Source: Pseudo-nitzschia pungens (Eukaryota; Bacillariophyta; Bacillariophyceae; Bacillariales; Bacillariaceae). Taken from it: 64,000 nucleotides of DNA. A program made the translations under genes and the position numbers. This document shows, in pieces, positions 1-9,379 of the stretch. Position 1 is the stretch's first letter. Each line of letters begins with the position of its first letter. A model generated the notes under the pieces. The model did no database searches, had not been told where the DNA came from, and worked only from the letters and a program-made list of their open reading frames with translations. The stretch is taken from contig CM074759.1 in assembly GCA_037355855.1 (NCBI GenBank), positions 806,001-870,000 of the forward strand, read 5' to 3'.

Positions 1-116
1 AGTACGCGTACTACCCATGGGTCTGGCAGAACTTGATCTCTACCATCAAGTACGTCCACCAAGCCGGTACCGGATCCAACTGGGCTCACGGAAACCCCTA
101 CTCCGGAACCCAATAG
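1..116 (+). CDS. 3' end of an unidentified gene (partial)
   Basis: The frame starting at base 3 is open and ends at TAG 114-116, giving 37 C-terminal residues rich in aromatic residues (begins YAYYPWVWQNL, ends NPYSGTQ). Most of the gene lies off the left edge. The tail has no motif I recognise. The stop lies about 180 bp from the stop of the convergent FMC1-like gene, which fits the compact tail-to-tail layout of the window. The coding call rests on amino-acid composition and the well-placed stop only. Confidence 0.5.
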   Translation, partial: YAYYPWVWQNLISTIKYVHQAGTGSNWAHGNPYSGTQ

Positions 117-294
117 ATAACGAATCAACGAAACGAAAGAGTATCGATAACTCGAATGGTTGCTTTCGTTCTAGCGATTGTCACTCGTAGCTAAATTAAA
201 GTCTGAGCAAATATTGATAAGTTTCTTCTAGTATATTGTTTCTTCCCGCGGTTTATCGGTTTCCTGTATGGTGCTATTTCGTCACCGTTCCAAC

Positions 295-684
295 TCAAAG
301 GTCCGGATTCAGTTTCGGAAGCTCCAGTCCGGCCCTTGCAGCAGCTCGCCGACTCATTTCTTTCGGGGACAGCTGGTTCTCGGCGCCCGTATCCAATTTC
401 TGCAGCCTGCGTCTCTCGTCCATGTCCTGTCGAAGGATCATGTACTCGTACGCCAGTTTGTGGAGTTCTCTCGTCTTGTTGTTTTTGTTTTTGTCGTTTG
501 CGTCGTTCTCGGACGATTCGAGCGCGGCGGCCCGGTACCGGTCGAGAACGTACGTCGTAGTGGCGCCTCTGCCATTTTGTCTCGCTTGCTGGTGTGCCGC
601 GGAAAGCTCCTTGGGATCCAGCCTGAGCCGGCGCAGAATACCTCGCGCAACGTGCAGAGGCGGGATTTTCGCGGAAGCCGACAT
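295..684 (-). CDS. FMC1/LYR-like mitochondrial assembly factor
   Basis: A 129-residue protein. Residues 10-21 (LHVARGILRRLR) match the opening helix of the FMC1 family of LYR-type proteins, and the tail (AARAGLELPKL) matches the FMC1 C-terminal signature of the form GLxLP. Between them lies a charged, Lys/Asn-rich stretch (about 62-70). FMC1 proteins are small matrix factors that help the ATP synthase F1 assembly chaperone Atp12. Length fits the family (about 110-155 aa). The start ATG at 684 has a purine-rich context, and the gene is intronless. It is divergent from the gene at 1469 with about 780 bp between. The family call is from visible sequence similarity; the ATP-synthase role is inferred. 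Confidence 0.7.
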   Translation of the reverse strand: MSASAKIPPLHVARGILRRLRLDPKELSAAHQQARQNGRGATTTYVLDRYRAAALESSENDANDKNKNNKTRELHKLAYEYMILRQDMDERRRLQKLDTGAENQLSPKEMSRRAAARAGLELPKLNPDL

Positions 685-1468
685 TTTCGTAGTTCTTGTG
701 CGATGAATGATTCAAACAATACTGTATTTTTTCCTTTCCGAAACTGGATTTGGCATGTACATGTACAGCTTCTCAACCAATAAAGTCCTCGCGATTTATG
801 TCGGTGCCTCTAGGCTCTAAGGACAAGTGCAGGAGTCTGAAACAGGTTTGACGTATCCAATGCAGCAGAACGAACCCGTGCTATGGTGCTATCGACGACT
901 CTCGATGTAGAGATCGTTGTTCATTGTTTGGAGGATTTGGCACATGGTCAAATTCAAAAGTCGAATGGTGAGGTTAGTCCACGCGAGAAACGCCTTCAAA
1001 CCTACCAAATTTGCAAACTACATACGATACATATCTTTGGTACCAAAGCAAAGCATCGTTGTCAAAAGTCAAGTCCGGTTTCAATTTCAATCACGAACGA
1101 ACGATTCGAGGATGACGGAGAACGATCACCAAAGCTTCCACGAGACAATTTTTTTCTTCTGTTTTCGAAGTGAAAGATCTTGCTTGACGCCATCGGTCGA
1201 AACGGAAACACCACTGTCGTTGAGACAATCGATTGCGAACGAAGAGCACAAGGTGCAGCTTCTGCTATCACTTCCTATATCGACGGCGCACAGTCTCAAA
1301 ATCTTAGCTCCATTGCGTCTCCCCATCGCTATAAGCTCTCTAGACTTCACCCGACCAATACTATCTTACGGATTGATTGATTCATTCATTCCAAGACTTC
1401 ACCACCAGACGACGCCGATATTCCGTCAAATTCCCCACGCGTGACAGACATAAAGTCAATAACTAATA
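685..1468. other. Intergenic, shared upstream region
   Basis: This AT-rich DNA lies between two divergent starts. Short open frames here lack codon structure or motifs. I see no RNA gene or repeat. Confidence 0.5.
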
Positions 1469-2323
1469 ATGGCAGCCACGGACGCTTCTCTCCAGATACG
1501 ATCGCCGGCGTGGGCACAAAACGGTCGATCATCACCGCGGATCCTAAACCTTGTGTTGCGCACGCTGATATCATTATTGACGCTGCCCGCCCTGTGTTTC
1601 TCCGAAAACGATTCGACGCGAAGCAAGATTGTTTACCGGGAATCCGAATCGCAATCGCAATCGCAATCGCCTCCCCCCGGGTGTCACCGCAGCATCCGGC
1701 CGTCGTACTTTCTCGAAAACACTTTCGACGCGCACCGATTGGTGGTGAACATCCCCGAGAACCTTCCGCGGAAAAACACGAAAATCGACGTCGATTACGA
1801 CACCGGAGAAATCGAACTCTTTGGGTGGTGGATGCAGCGCAAAATCCGTGGCGAGGTCCCCACAAAACTGTGCGTGCATCATCGATGGGCGATCGATCCC
1901 GAATTCCTCAGCGAGGAGGCGATGCTGTCCGAAGACCTGGTGTCGATCTTCGACATGGTCATGTCGCTGCAGGATCGGCAACTGGTGCTTTCTCTCCCGG
2001 TATCGGCGTGCGCGGACCTCGCCAGCCCCGTGGCACCACCGCCACCCTCGCCGATACCCGCAAGCACCGGGAACGAGGATCACTACGGTGCATCGACGGA
2101 GAACCACCTTTCCATAGTCATTGCGTACGGGACAACTTTTTGGAAAAAACTCCGCGGGCTTTCTCGGTTGAAGAATCTCTCGCGGCACTACGCGAATTTG
2201 CCGTGGGACGGCGACATTGGGGGAGTGCCGCAAAGCAGCATGGAGTACCTCCGATCTCGCCACGATGCGCTGGAACACTTCCTCACGCAATCGATGGGTG
2301 GGATCGGCGACGAATTTTACTGA
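1469..2323 (+). CDS. Hypothetical protein with small heat-shock (HSP20)-like core
   Basis: A 284-residue protein, intronless, starting at ATG 1469. Residues 26-44 form one hydrophobic stretch (a possible signal or anchor), followed by a Ser/Gln repeat made by a CAATCG microsatellite. The middle (about 85-180) has the spacing of an alpha-crystallin domain: a strand with VVNIPENL, then IDVDYDTGEIELFG, then HHRWAIDP, and finally RQLVLSLPV, equivalent to the LxIxxP end of HSP20 proteins. A Pro-rich linker at about 190 precedes an unrecognised C-terminal tail. The HSP20 link is inference from strand pattern only. It converges on the SDR gene, with 281 bp between stops. Confidence 0.6.
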   Translation: MAATDASLQIRSPAWAQNGRSSPRILNLVLRTLISLLTLPALCFSENDSTRSKIVYRESESQSQSQSPPPGCHRSIRPSYFLENTFDAHRLVVNIPENLPRKNTKIDVDYDTGEIELFGWWMQRKIRGEVPTKLCVHHRWAIDPEFLSEEAMLSEDLVSIFDMVMSLQDRQLVLSLPVSACADLASPVAPPPPSPIPASTGNEDHYGASTENHLSIVIAYGTTFWKKLRGLSRLKNLSRHYANLPWDGDIGGVPQSSMEYLRSRHDALEHFLTQSMGGIGDEFY

Positions 2324-2604
2324 ACAACGAACAAGAAACGTGTGATGCGTTCCATGCTAGGTGAAAGACAATGCAGGAACTCCATCGCACGGTCTTGGAT
2401 ACCATCTTCCAAAAATCTGTCTTGCAGTGAACGCCAGCAACAAAGTCGTGTGTGATATTATGTGTTACAAACCAGTGGGATACTGGTACGTGTAGGCTGG
2501 CCTTGGGTATATTTTATAGAAATACTAACATTATATTATATTATAGTATTATAGTCAAAAGAACAACGGTGTTTCGACGATTGCGGTCCAATACTCATTA
2601 GTTT

Positions 2605-3666
2605 TTAGCCTTCCAGCTTGCACGTTTTCAGCGACATGTCCCACAGTGTTTTTGCCTTTGTCTCGTCCAACGACTCGTCGCTGCTCGCAGCGGCGACGAT
2701 TTCGCTGGTTCCACGGGGCAATTCGAAATACTGCGCTCCTTTCGAAGCCACCTCGGAGGTGCTGGCCTGGACGATCACTTCCGCGCCGTCCTCCGGCGAC
2801 CGCGTCACTCCCATTCCGACGTAGCGGAGGGAATCGAGGACGTACCGCAGAAAGAATTTTCCGAGCGTTCCCGAGCGTCGGGTGAGTCCGGTGGACGGAA
2901 TGAATCCGGGGGAGATCGCATTGACCCGAACGGACGACGTGGGTGCGTCGCCACCGCCACCCGCCGCTGCGTCGTCGTCCAATCGTCGCTGCAATTCGTA
3001 GGCGTACCACAGATTGCACAGCTTGGACACCTGGTAGGACTTGAGGCCGTCGAAATTTTCGCTCGATGGAAGGATTCCCGTTGGAAAGTCCGGAAGGAGG
3101 AGCTTCTTCTTGGTGGGATCATCGTCCCCGGTCGTCTCGTCCGGATCCGTGGCGCCGCTGGGTTTGCTCCGGTTTTCCATCCTTTCGTTCCTTTCGTGCA
3201 GACTCGACGAGACAATCGTCACTCTCGCCCCTCCTTTTGCCCTCTTCAGATCCTCCAGCAGGAGCTGCGTCAAAAGAAACGTGCCAAAGTGGTTGACGCC
3301 GACAATCTCTTCCAAGCCGTCCGAGGTTTCCACGTAGGGTGTATCCTTGCCCCAGGCCACACCCGCATTGTTCACCAAGATGTTCAGCGAACCCTCCTTG
3401 GTTGCGTCCGAAATGGCACCGTCGTCCAGAGCGTGGACATCGTCGACGAATTTTCGAATGGAGTCGAAGGAAGCGAGATCGAGGTGGATGTATTCGACTT
3501 CGCTCGAGGGATGGGCGGATCGGATCAGGACCTCGGCTTCCTTGCCTTTGGCGCTGCTCCGACACGCCAGGATGACCTTGTATCCAAACTCGGGAGATGC
3601 CAGCTTCTTTGCTGCAATAAAGCCGATGGAGGAAGGAGAAGCTCCCGTGACGATTGCGTACTTCAT
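2605..3666 (-). CDS. Short-chain dehydrogenase/reductase (retinol dehydrogenase / protochlorophyllide reductase-like)
   Basis: A 353-residue NAD(P)-dependent SDR. Visible motifs: the Rossmann start TGASPSSIG (residues 7-15), ACRS after beta-2 (34-37, typical of the RDH/POR group and of NADP binding), NNAG (99-102), a catalytic Ser in VSSS (152-155), YQVSK (211-215, catalytic Tyr and Lys) and the PGFIPSTG loop (253-260). A low-complexity insert lies at about 168-185 (Asp/Thr-rich) and another at 230-243 (Ala/Gly). There is no transit peptide, since the Rossmann fold begins at residue 3, so a plastid POR is unlikely; the substrate is unknown. Intronless, from ATG at 3666. It is divergent from SF3B6. 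Confidence 0.88.
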   Translation of the reverse strand: MKYAIVTGASPSSIGFIAAKKLASPEFGYKVILACRSSAKGKEAEVLIRSAHPSSEVEYIHLDLASFDSIRKFVDDVHALDDGAISDATKEGSLNILVNNAGVAWGKDTPYVETSDGLEEIVGVNHFGTFLLTQLLLEDLKRAKGGARVTIVSSSLHERNERMENRSKPSGATDPDETTGDDDPTKKKLLLPDFPTGILPSSENFDGLKSYQVSKLCNLWYAYELQRRLDDDAAAGGGGDAPTSSVRVNAISPGFIPSTGLTRRSGTLGKFFLRYVLDSLRYVGMGVTRSPEDGAEVIVQASTSEVASKGAQYFELPRGTSEIVAAASSDESLDETKAKTLWDMSLKTCKLEG

Positions 3667-4324
3667 GAAATCGATGGATGATTGCTATTTATTATTATTA
3701 TTTGGTAGCTGATGTTTTCTTGCTGTTTGGTGTACTATGATGTTGTTCTCGATTGTTTGGAAATTCGAAAAGAATTCTTGTCCTGTATCCATAACACTAA
3801 GGTGCGACTAATAATTAATCTTACCGGTAGTTCATTGATCATAGTGCAAAAATGGGTACACGCACTCGTACCGGTAGATCTTTCTCGTACATGGTATCAT
3901 CATGAAGATCATTGTGTCAGAGTGATGTCGTTCTCATACGGTACGAGTGTTGTAGGACTGTGCGGTAAGTTACTGGGACAGCAAAAAATCAGCAATTTTT
4001 GGGAATGAACCGTCCGTCCTTCGTTCTGTACTACGGAATTCCTATCAGCTGTCCCCCGGCTTCCGTAGAAACGAGTAGTTGGGGATGTAGAACCAGGGGA
4101 CAGCTGATAGGAATTTTGTAGTAACGTCAACACAATGTTGGTGAAACTAACTATGTTCCGTCTCGATGATAAGTTTCGACACTCGAACACCAGCATCGTC
4201 GAGAGCGACAATGATGGGGGCATGAAGTCTAACGGACCTTGCAGCTCACTATCGACTCACCAAGGAAGGATAATAAACGATCACCTCTGACACGCTCAAC
4301 AATTGACAACTCGACGGAAGCATC
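3667..4324. other. Intergenic region carrying inverted-repeat element copy A
   Basis: This divergent SDR/SF3B6 upstream region holds two TACCGGTA palindromes (3822-3829, 3869-3876) and the terminal-inverted-repeat element at 4029-4123. I see no coding sequence. Confidence 0.6.
4029..4123 (+). mobile_element. MITE-like terminal-inverted-repeat element, copy A
   Basis: A 95-bp unit. Its ends, TACTACGGAATTCCTATCAG and the complement of CTGATAGGAATTTTGTAGTA, form inverted repeats of about 27 bp with two mismatches, flanking a core of about 40 bp. The outermost TA on each side could be a TA target duplication of Tc1/mariner type. It is too short to code. The same unit recurs in reverse at 36193-36277 and in a diverged form at 23342-23435. 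A transposon origin is inferred from copy number and structure. Confidence 0.75.
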
Positions 4325-4999
4325 ATGGGTGATTTAGTCGCATCTCGGAAGTCGACGAACGTAGGTGATGCTTTTCGGACCGGATGGGACGTTCGTCGCA
4401 CGAAATCGCGGATTCTGACACGCTGTTTGATTCCGATGCGGCTCTAATGGTTCTTTGCTGTTGCATTGTGATTGTTACTTTCTCGCTTCGAAACCATCCA
4501 TCTCAGTCTCGACTTCCCCCGGAGGTCAACCGAATTTTATATGTGCGCAATCTTCCTTTCACGATGACGGCCGAGGAGCTGTACGGAATTTTCGGAAAGT
4601 ACGGAGCAGTCTATCAGATACGCATGGGGGAGAAACACAAGGATACCCGTGGGACAGCCTTCGTGGTGTACGAGGATATTTACGACGCCAAGGCCGCTGT
4701 CGACCATCTATCGGGATTCAATGTCGGGGGTGAGTTTCAAGGATGATAATCCTTTCCTTTCGATTCGATTCGATTCGATTCGATGTTTATTGTTGTTTTT
4801 CCGCTTGATGAACCGATGGATGCATTCTAAATCCCTGTTTCCTTCGATTGCACCAGGACGGTATTTGGTGGTTTTATATTATCAACCTGCCAAGTTCCAA
4901 CGCAGAGCCGAGGCGGAAGAAAAACAGAAAGAATTGGAGGAATTGAGGCGGAGAGTCCAAAAGAAAAAGGCGCAAATGGCAGCTCAGGGAGGCAATTGA
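4325..4999 (+). CDS. SF3B6: Splicing factor 3B subunit 6 (p14, RRM protein), three exons
   Basis: Exons 4325-4360, 4507-4729 and 4857-4999 (GT-AG introns of 146 and 127 bp) join in phase to a 133-residue protein. It begins [12 protein letters not shown] and runs into [18 protein letters not shown], the family hallmark. The RRM (about 18-95) carries RNP2 (ILYVRNLP) and RNP1-like ([10 protein letters not shown]), followed by [17 protein letters not shown], diagnostic of SF3b14/p14. The tail is a Lys/Glu/Arg/Gln-rich helix. In U2 snRNP this protein contacts the branch-point adenosine and SF3B1. Intron 2 contains a (CGATT)n microsatellite (4759-4784). Reading without the first splice would give a spurious hydrophobic N terminus. 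Confidence 0.93.
4759..4784. repeat. (CGATT)n microsatellite inside SF3B6 intron 2
   Basis: Five tandem copies of a pentamer in the intron. The same pentamer family recurs at 38650-38678 and 46677-46707. Confidence 0.85.
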
Positions 5000-5468
5000 T
5001 TTGGATGCGGCAGGAATGGGTGACAAAAATTCGTTACAAACACACCGAAACAACCGAAAGGCAGGGAAAAAAATTCGAGACAAGAATATATTTCCACGGG
5101 GAAATCCTTTTGACTAATCCAATCCTGATTCTTATGGGCGAAGACGATGAAAGTCGTAATCAACCAATCAAAACATTTGCGCTGTAAAGTACCAAAGATT
5201 ATTCATGAATTCGAAAGAGTTGCAAGGACCTGCAATAGAGAGATATTTCAAAGAATGAAAAAATCAAGATATAGACGAATTCGAAAATAGTGGGAATCCT
5301 TTTTGAAAAATACGAACATCGACTACACGCAGCTATCTATTGCATTGGTCACGATCCTTTCTTTCTTGCTAAAACTGTCTCTATGTTTTCAATAGCTTTC
5401 GACGCTTCGCGTTGCTACGTTATCATTCTCTTGTCCTCATCGGACGAATCCAACCGGTCCGATCTTGT
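5000..5468. other. Convergent intergenic region
   Basis: AT-rich sequence between the stops of SF3B6 and the methylene-THF dehydrogenase gene. I see no gene or repeat. Confidence 0.5.
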
Positions 5469-6830
5469 TTAATCTCTATCGACTCGATTGAGTTTCAAGT
5501 TCATCAGGTTTGTCGACAAAGATGCCACAGTCACCTTTCCAACCTGGGGAATATACTTGATATCTGGTCGCTCTCTGAAAAGCGTCTCTTCGCAAACATT
5601 AGGAAATTCGGCGACGTTCACGATCATCGAACCTTCGGGAATGCTGGAAAGTGGCAGGCGAAAGTCGGACTTGGGCACGCCCGCCACGACCACATTCGAC
5701 TCTCTCAGACAGCTTTCCAGGTTGGTCTGTGGGCTGCACCGGCGGACTCGTTTGCCGTCGGGTCGGAACTGTAGGATGGAATCGATGTCGATGGAGTAGA
5801 CGGTGGCACCCTTTTCGGCCAGCATTACCGCAAGAGGTCGACCCACGATTTCTGATCGGTTGACAATGGATATGGTCTGGTCCTTCCAACACTGATGGTT
5901 TTGTTTGGCAATATCATTGCTGTCGATAATCCCACCCATCCCATTCTCGAAATTGTTGATGTGATATTCTTCAAGTATTCTCAACACGCTCAGAGCGGTG
6001 CATGGGTATGTCGCTGGGGGTTTCGAATCCCGCATTCTGACCCATCCATTTCGAGAAAGCCCTTCGACATCTTTGCTCGGATCGACCAGGTCTCGAATAT
6101 GGTGGTCTTCTGTCTTGTAGTAAACCCCTGTCAATTTGTTTTTATAGGGACCCTTCGGCCCGAAAGGATAGATCGGATAGAAAACAAGAACCCCGTCAAT
6201 CTCTTTGCTGCCGTTGACGTCTTCTATCCGACTCTCAATCCATCGCATCTTTTCCTGTTTTTGTGTTTCTTGCTCTGAAATGGAAGTGTTCTCTTCTGGA
6301 TACTCCCAAACTTCGTAGTCGATTCCGTCCTCCTCGAATCTCTGTTGTATGTGTTCGGAATAGAGTTGCGAATCCATTCGGTGGGAACCTTCGTTTGCCA
6401 GAATTCCAATCAACTTTAGTTTTCCATTCTTTCTCGTGTATTCTCTCACCCGGGATCGGAGGGAAGCAGCAAGAGGAGTAACATCGATCGCGGATGGCGA
6501 AGGATACATCGTGCTCCAGTCGGTTGCCGTCGTTGGTGACAGAGAACGGCGGCGTTCCTGAAGAGAACGGATCGTCCGACAGAATTTCGACGCGAACGGT
6601 CGACTGCGGACTCTTCCCCGGGCATTGGCGCGGAGAATCGTCGACAAATTCGGCATCGGGCACCGTGCTTGCACCCTTATCGGAAACATTTTCTGATTCA
6701 TTCCCTGGGTGGTCAAAATCCCATGGTGATCTCGATAATAACGTAGTTTGCACAACGATGAGCGACAAAGTTGTGTCTGAACATCGAACAGATCGATTCG
6801 ATTCAGTTGGTGGATTGTGAAGTTTTGCAT
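5469..6830 (-). CDS. MTD1: NAD-dependent methylenetetrahydrofolate dehydrogenase (MTD1 type)
   Basis: A 453-residue protein. The body (about 108-450) follows yeast Mtd1: IGILANEGS (141-149), GVLVFYPIYPFG (213-224), KDVEGL (253-258), PCTALSVLRILE (276-287), the cofactor-binding NRSEIVGRPLAVMLA (324-338) followed by GATVYSIDID, VVVAGVP, and GKVTVASL near the end. Mtd1 oxidises 5,10-methylene-THF to 5,10-methenyl-THF with NAD+ and lacks cyclohydrolase and synthetase activity, and no extra domain is seen here. The first 100 or so residues are Arg/Ser-rich with few acids, like a mitochondrial presequence; translation could also begin at Met43 or Met48. Intronless. An insert of about 20 residues (186-206) is acidic and Gln-rich. 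Confidence 0.88.
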   Translation of the reverse strand: MQNFTIHQLNRIDLFDVQTQLCRSSLCKLRYYRDHHGILTTQGMNQKMFPIRVQARCPMPNLSTILRANARGRVRSRPFASKFCRTIRSLQERRRSLSPTTATDWSTMYPSPSAIDVTPLAASLRSRVREYTRKNGKLKLIGILANEGSHRMDSQLYSEHIQQRFEEDGIDYEVWEYPEENTSISEQETQKQEKMRWIESRIEDVNGSKEIDGVLVFYPIYPFGPKGPYKNKLTGVYYKTEDHHIRDLVDPSKDVEGLSRNGWVRMRDSKPPATYPCTALSVLRILEEYHINNFENGMGGIIDSNDIAKQNHQCWKDQTISIVNRSEIVGRPLAVMLAEKGATVYSIDIDSILQFRPDGKRVRRCSPQTNLESCLRESNVVVAGVPKSDFRLPLSSIPEGSMIVNVAEFPNVCEETLFRERPDIKYIPQVGKVTVASLSTNLMNLKLNRVDRD

Positions 6831-7396
6831 TGTGCATTGTGCGGAGATGATGATTCATTCGATTCAAAAGAACTTTTTGTCGGATCGAATGAATCATCGA
6901 AAATCTGAACTGTTGTAAGAAGGACAGACACTTTTGGACTGAATGTACAAACCCAGGGTAAGGTTAAGAGTAAGATTATGTAGTCCTGACATTTCCTACT
7001 ACTAGTACTTTTGAAAGGTAGGACCAAAGACCAAATACAGAGGATGACAAGCAAGACACCAATATTATTTTTGTAATAGTTTTCAGCTTTGAGATACTTT
7101 GTAGCTGTCGGTGTTTGCAAGAATGAGTTTCTGAATAGCTTATTATAACGACACAATTGTCATGGACTCTCGCTGCTCTTCGCAGCAGACTTCTTCATGC
7201 TTTTCCTTTCGGTGGTGCTGCATTATTTCTACAAGAATGTATTGACAGACCCGTGGTTATCAGAGCTGCAAGCGTGGAGGGCATTGTTCGATGATTGACA
7301 TTGATTGACGTGACCCTTTGGCCGGACTTCAAATCTTGAAGCTGATCACGTGGTTATTTTATCGACGGCATTCATTTGCTTTGCATCTTTCGAGCG
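6831..7396. other. Intergenic region
   Basis: Lies between two genes on the minus strand. One GTAAGGTTA word occurs at 6958-6966; otherwise no feature is seen. Confidence 0.5.
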
Positions 7397-8593
7397 TCAT
7401 CCCAAATCAGCGTCGGCTGCTGTCATAGAAAGGTAGCCACAATTTGGTGGATTGTAATGGTCTTGGGAGTTATTGGCTTGTTCGTGTGGATGTAAAGGCA
7501 GCTGTCTTTGATGTCCATCCCCCTTTTGCCGTGCAAACTTCCAACGTCGCTCGCTGACGGTCGTCTGAATTGTTGTCATATCCTTCCAATCGTTTTCAAT
7601 ACCTATTATTGTTGCATCCCGTATGCCCGAAAGGGGAACATCGTCTCGACCCTTTCCAAAGGGATCCGATAGTTTGATGGAGACCAGCTCGAGACCGATA
7701 AAGCCATAGGTGAGAAAAAACAAAAATGCTTGGGCCGACCACAATGTACTCGTCGAAAACGGCCCTTCCAACAACACCAAGGGGATAGTGAATGTCCAAA
7801 TCAGTAAGAACGCTCTTCCCATTTGCACGAGTGGAAAGGGCAATTGCGTCGACGCCATATTGAGCAGCGAGTTGTAGCATGATGTGTATTCGTGGAGTTT
7901 GTTGACCAAGTTGACCTTCTCGAGCATCTCAAACTCCACAACAGTCGGGCAATACAGATGCAGCCGCAGTGATTGGATACATAGCATGGGATCGAGATCC
8001 TTGGCTTCGTCGTCGTTGCGTGATTCACTGTAGTAGCCCGTAATCCCCGAATCGTTGCTGCGGCTGGTTGCAATGGATGGTGCTTTCAGCGGTTTGTTGT
8101 ATGCAAAATGTTTCGCCAGCAATTGGTCTTGTAGAACACGCACGGTGACATCCAACAATTCCTTCACTTTTTCTAGACATTCTAGTCTCCATTGTCGAAT
8201 TTCCTTTTCTCGATCGCTTGTATGACCACTTGCATTGGCATCCTCAATGAAATCCAATTTTGTATTGGATATCACCATTGCAAGTTGCACCAATTCTCGA
8301 AGGGCCATACACCCACGCCCGGCATGTTCGCGAACGGACCTGTACCGATCGTAGGCCAGGTTGACCTTGGAAATCACCAAAAACGAGACCAACAACGTCA
8401 ACAGTCCGTGCCCGTTCGGAGAAAAGCCGATCTTGAATCGTTCCCGATAATGCGCAACAAGCCACAAAAGCGTGCAGTTGAGGATGCACAGGGGAAGTAC
8501 CGCACACAAAATGTTACCCTCGAGACGGAAAATTACGCTCCACAGCGAAACCGCGTTTCTGCGATACGAAGTATGACTGGAATGGAGCGACAT
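7397..8593 (-). CDS. Bestrophin-like anion channel
   Basis: A 398-residue multi-pass membrane protein of the bestrophin/UPF0187 family. Two hydrophobic segments (about 25-50 and 62-80) are followed by the hallmark ISKVNLAYDRYRSVREH (74-90), a soluble helical region, then two further membrane segments (about 255-310) ending in GFIGLELVSIKLSDPFGKG, the family C-terminal motif with the DPFG turn. Plant and algal members are thylakoid or plastid chloride/bicarbonate channels; I see no clear transit peptide here, so the location is open. The region between residues about 165 and 205 is a low-complexity insert. Intronless, ATG at 8593. Confidence 0.88.
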   Translation of the reverse strand: MSLHSSHTSYRRNAVSLWSVIFRLEGNILCAVLPLCILNCTLLWLVAHYRERFKIGFSPNGHGLLTLLVSFLVISKVNLAYDRYRSVREHAGRGCMALRELVQLAMVISNTKLDFIEDANASGHTSDREKEIRQWRLECLEKVKELLDVTVRVLQDQLLAKHFAYNKPLKAPSIATSRSNDSGITGYYSESRNDDEAKDLDPMLCIQSLRLHLYCPTVVEFEMLEKVNLVNKLHEYTSCYNSLLNMASTQLPFPLVQMGRAFLLIWTFTIPLVLLEGPFSTSTLWSAQAFLFFLTYGFIGLELVSIKLSDPFGKGRDDVPLSGIRDATIIGIENDWKDMTTIQTTVSERRWKFARQKGDGHQRQLPLHPHEQANNSQDHYNPPNCGYLSMTAADADLG

Positions 8594-9379
8594 GTGTTCT
8601 TTTTTTTTCTTTTCCGAAACAAATCGATACCGATGACTACTCGTACCGGTACTAGGATTGTTCGAAAGACGTTTTGATCATTGCGATACACTCCGAGCCC
8701 GTACAAAAATGAAGGAGGAAGTTGTGGATAGAATTTGTTCAATTCTTATGAATGCGCAGTAATGGTAGAGTGTATACCGTGTGGAAGATGCTCTTTGGTC
8801 CTAATTGGCAGACACAGGACCTGAAAATGGTATGCAACGAACCGAGTAAGTTGGGTTGTGTGTCACTTGCAAGACAAGTAGAAGTATCGGTATGTACTAA
8901 TACTCGCTGCCCGCACCCGTCCATGTTGCTTCATTCTTTCCAGTACGATTCAAAAAGTTTTACTGCATCTGCACTGCCGGCCGGCGTCTTTTGAAGTCCA
9001 GAAAATTCAGAAAAAATAACTATGTGAGACGTGATTTGTTCACGACTGGATGATGGAGAGGAAGTTCATTTTGGACCAACTAAACCAAAAACATGGAATG
9101 TGCGCCATTCTTTTCTTTTTTCTTCGGGGTGAGCGCTAAGCGGTGAACGGAAGTGAAAGACGGAAGGAATGATGAGTGATGTTGTGCGGTAAGGTTACGG
9201 TAAGGTTACCCGGTAAGATATATGTTGTATTATCAATCTGAAATTTTTCGACTCACTAGGATCAGGCCTTGTCCGGGAAGTCTCCCACTGTCTTGTAGCT
9301 ATCACTCAGAGGTGCCACCACAACCACAACCACAACCGCAACACAAGTGAAAAGACGGGAATCAAACGAAAGACGCAAC
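8594..9379. other. Intergenic, shared upstream region with tandem GTAAGGTTAC
   Basis: This divergent promoter region lies between the bestrophin and YVH1-type genes. It contains TACCGGTA at 8644-8651 and two GTAAGGTTAC words at 9189-9198 and 9200-9209, about 170-190 bp upstream of the ATG at 9380. A CAACCA-type simple repeat lies at about 9315-9335. Confidence 0.55.

Noticed and set aside
883..1444. Overlapping plus-strand frames before the gene at 1469
   Set aside because: No domain, no biased codon use, and they overlap in different frames.
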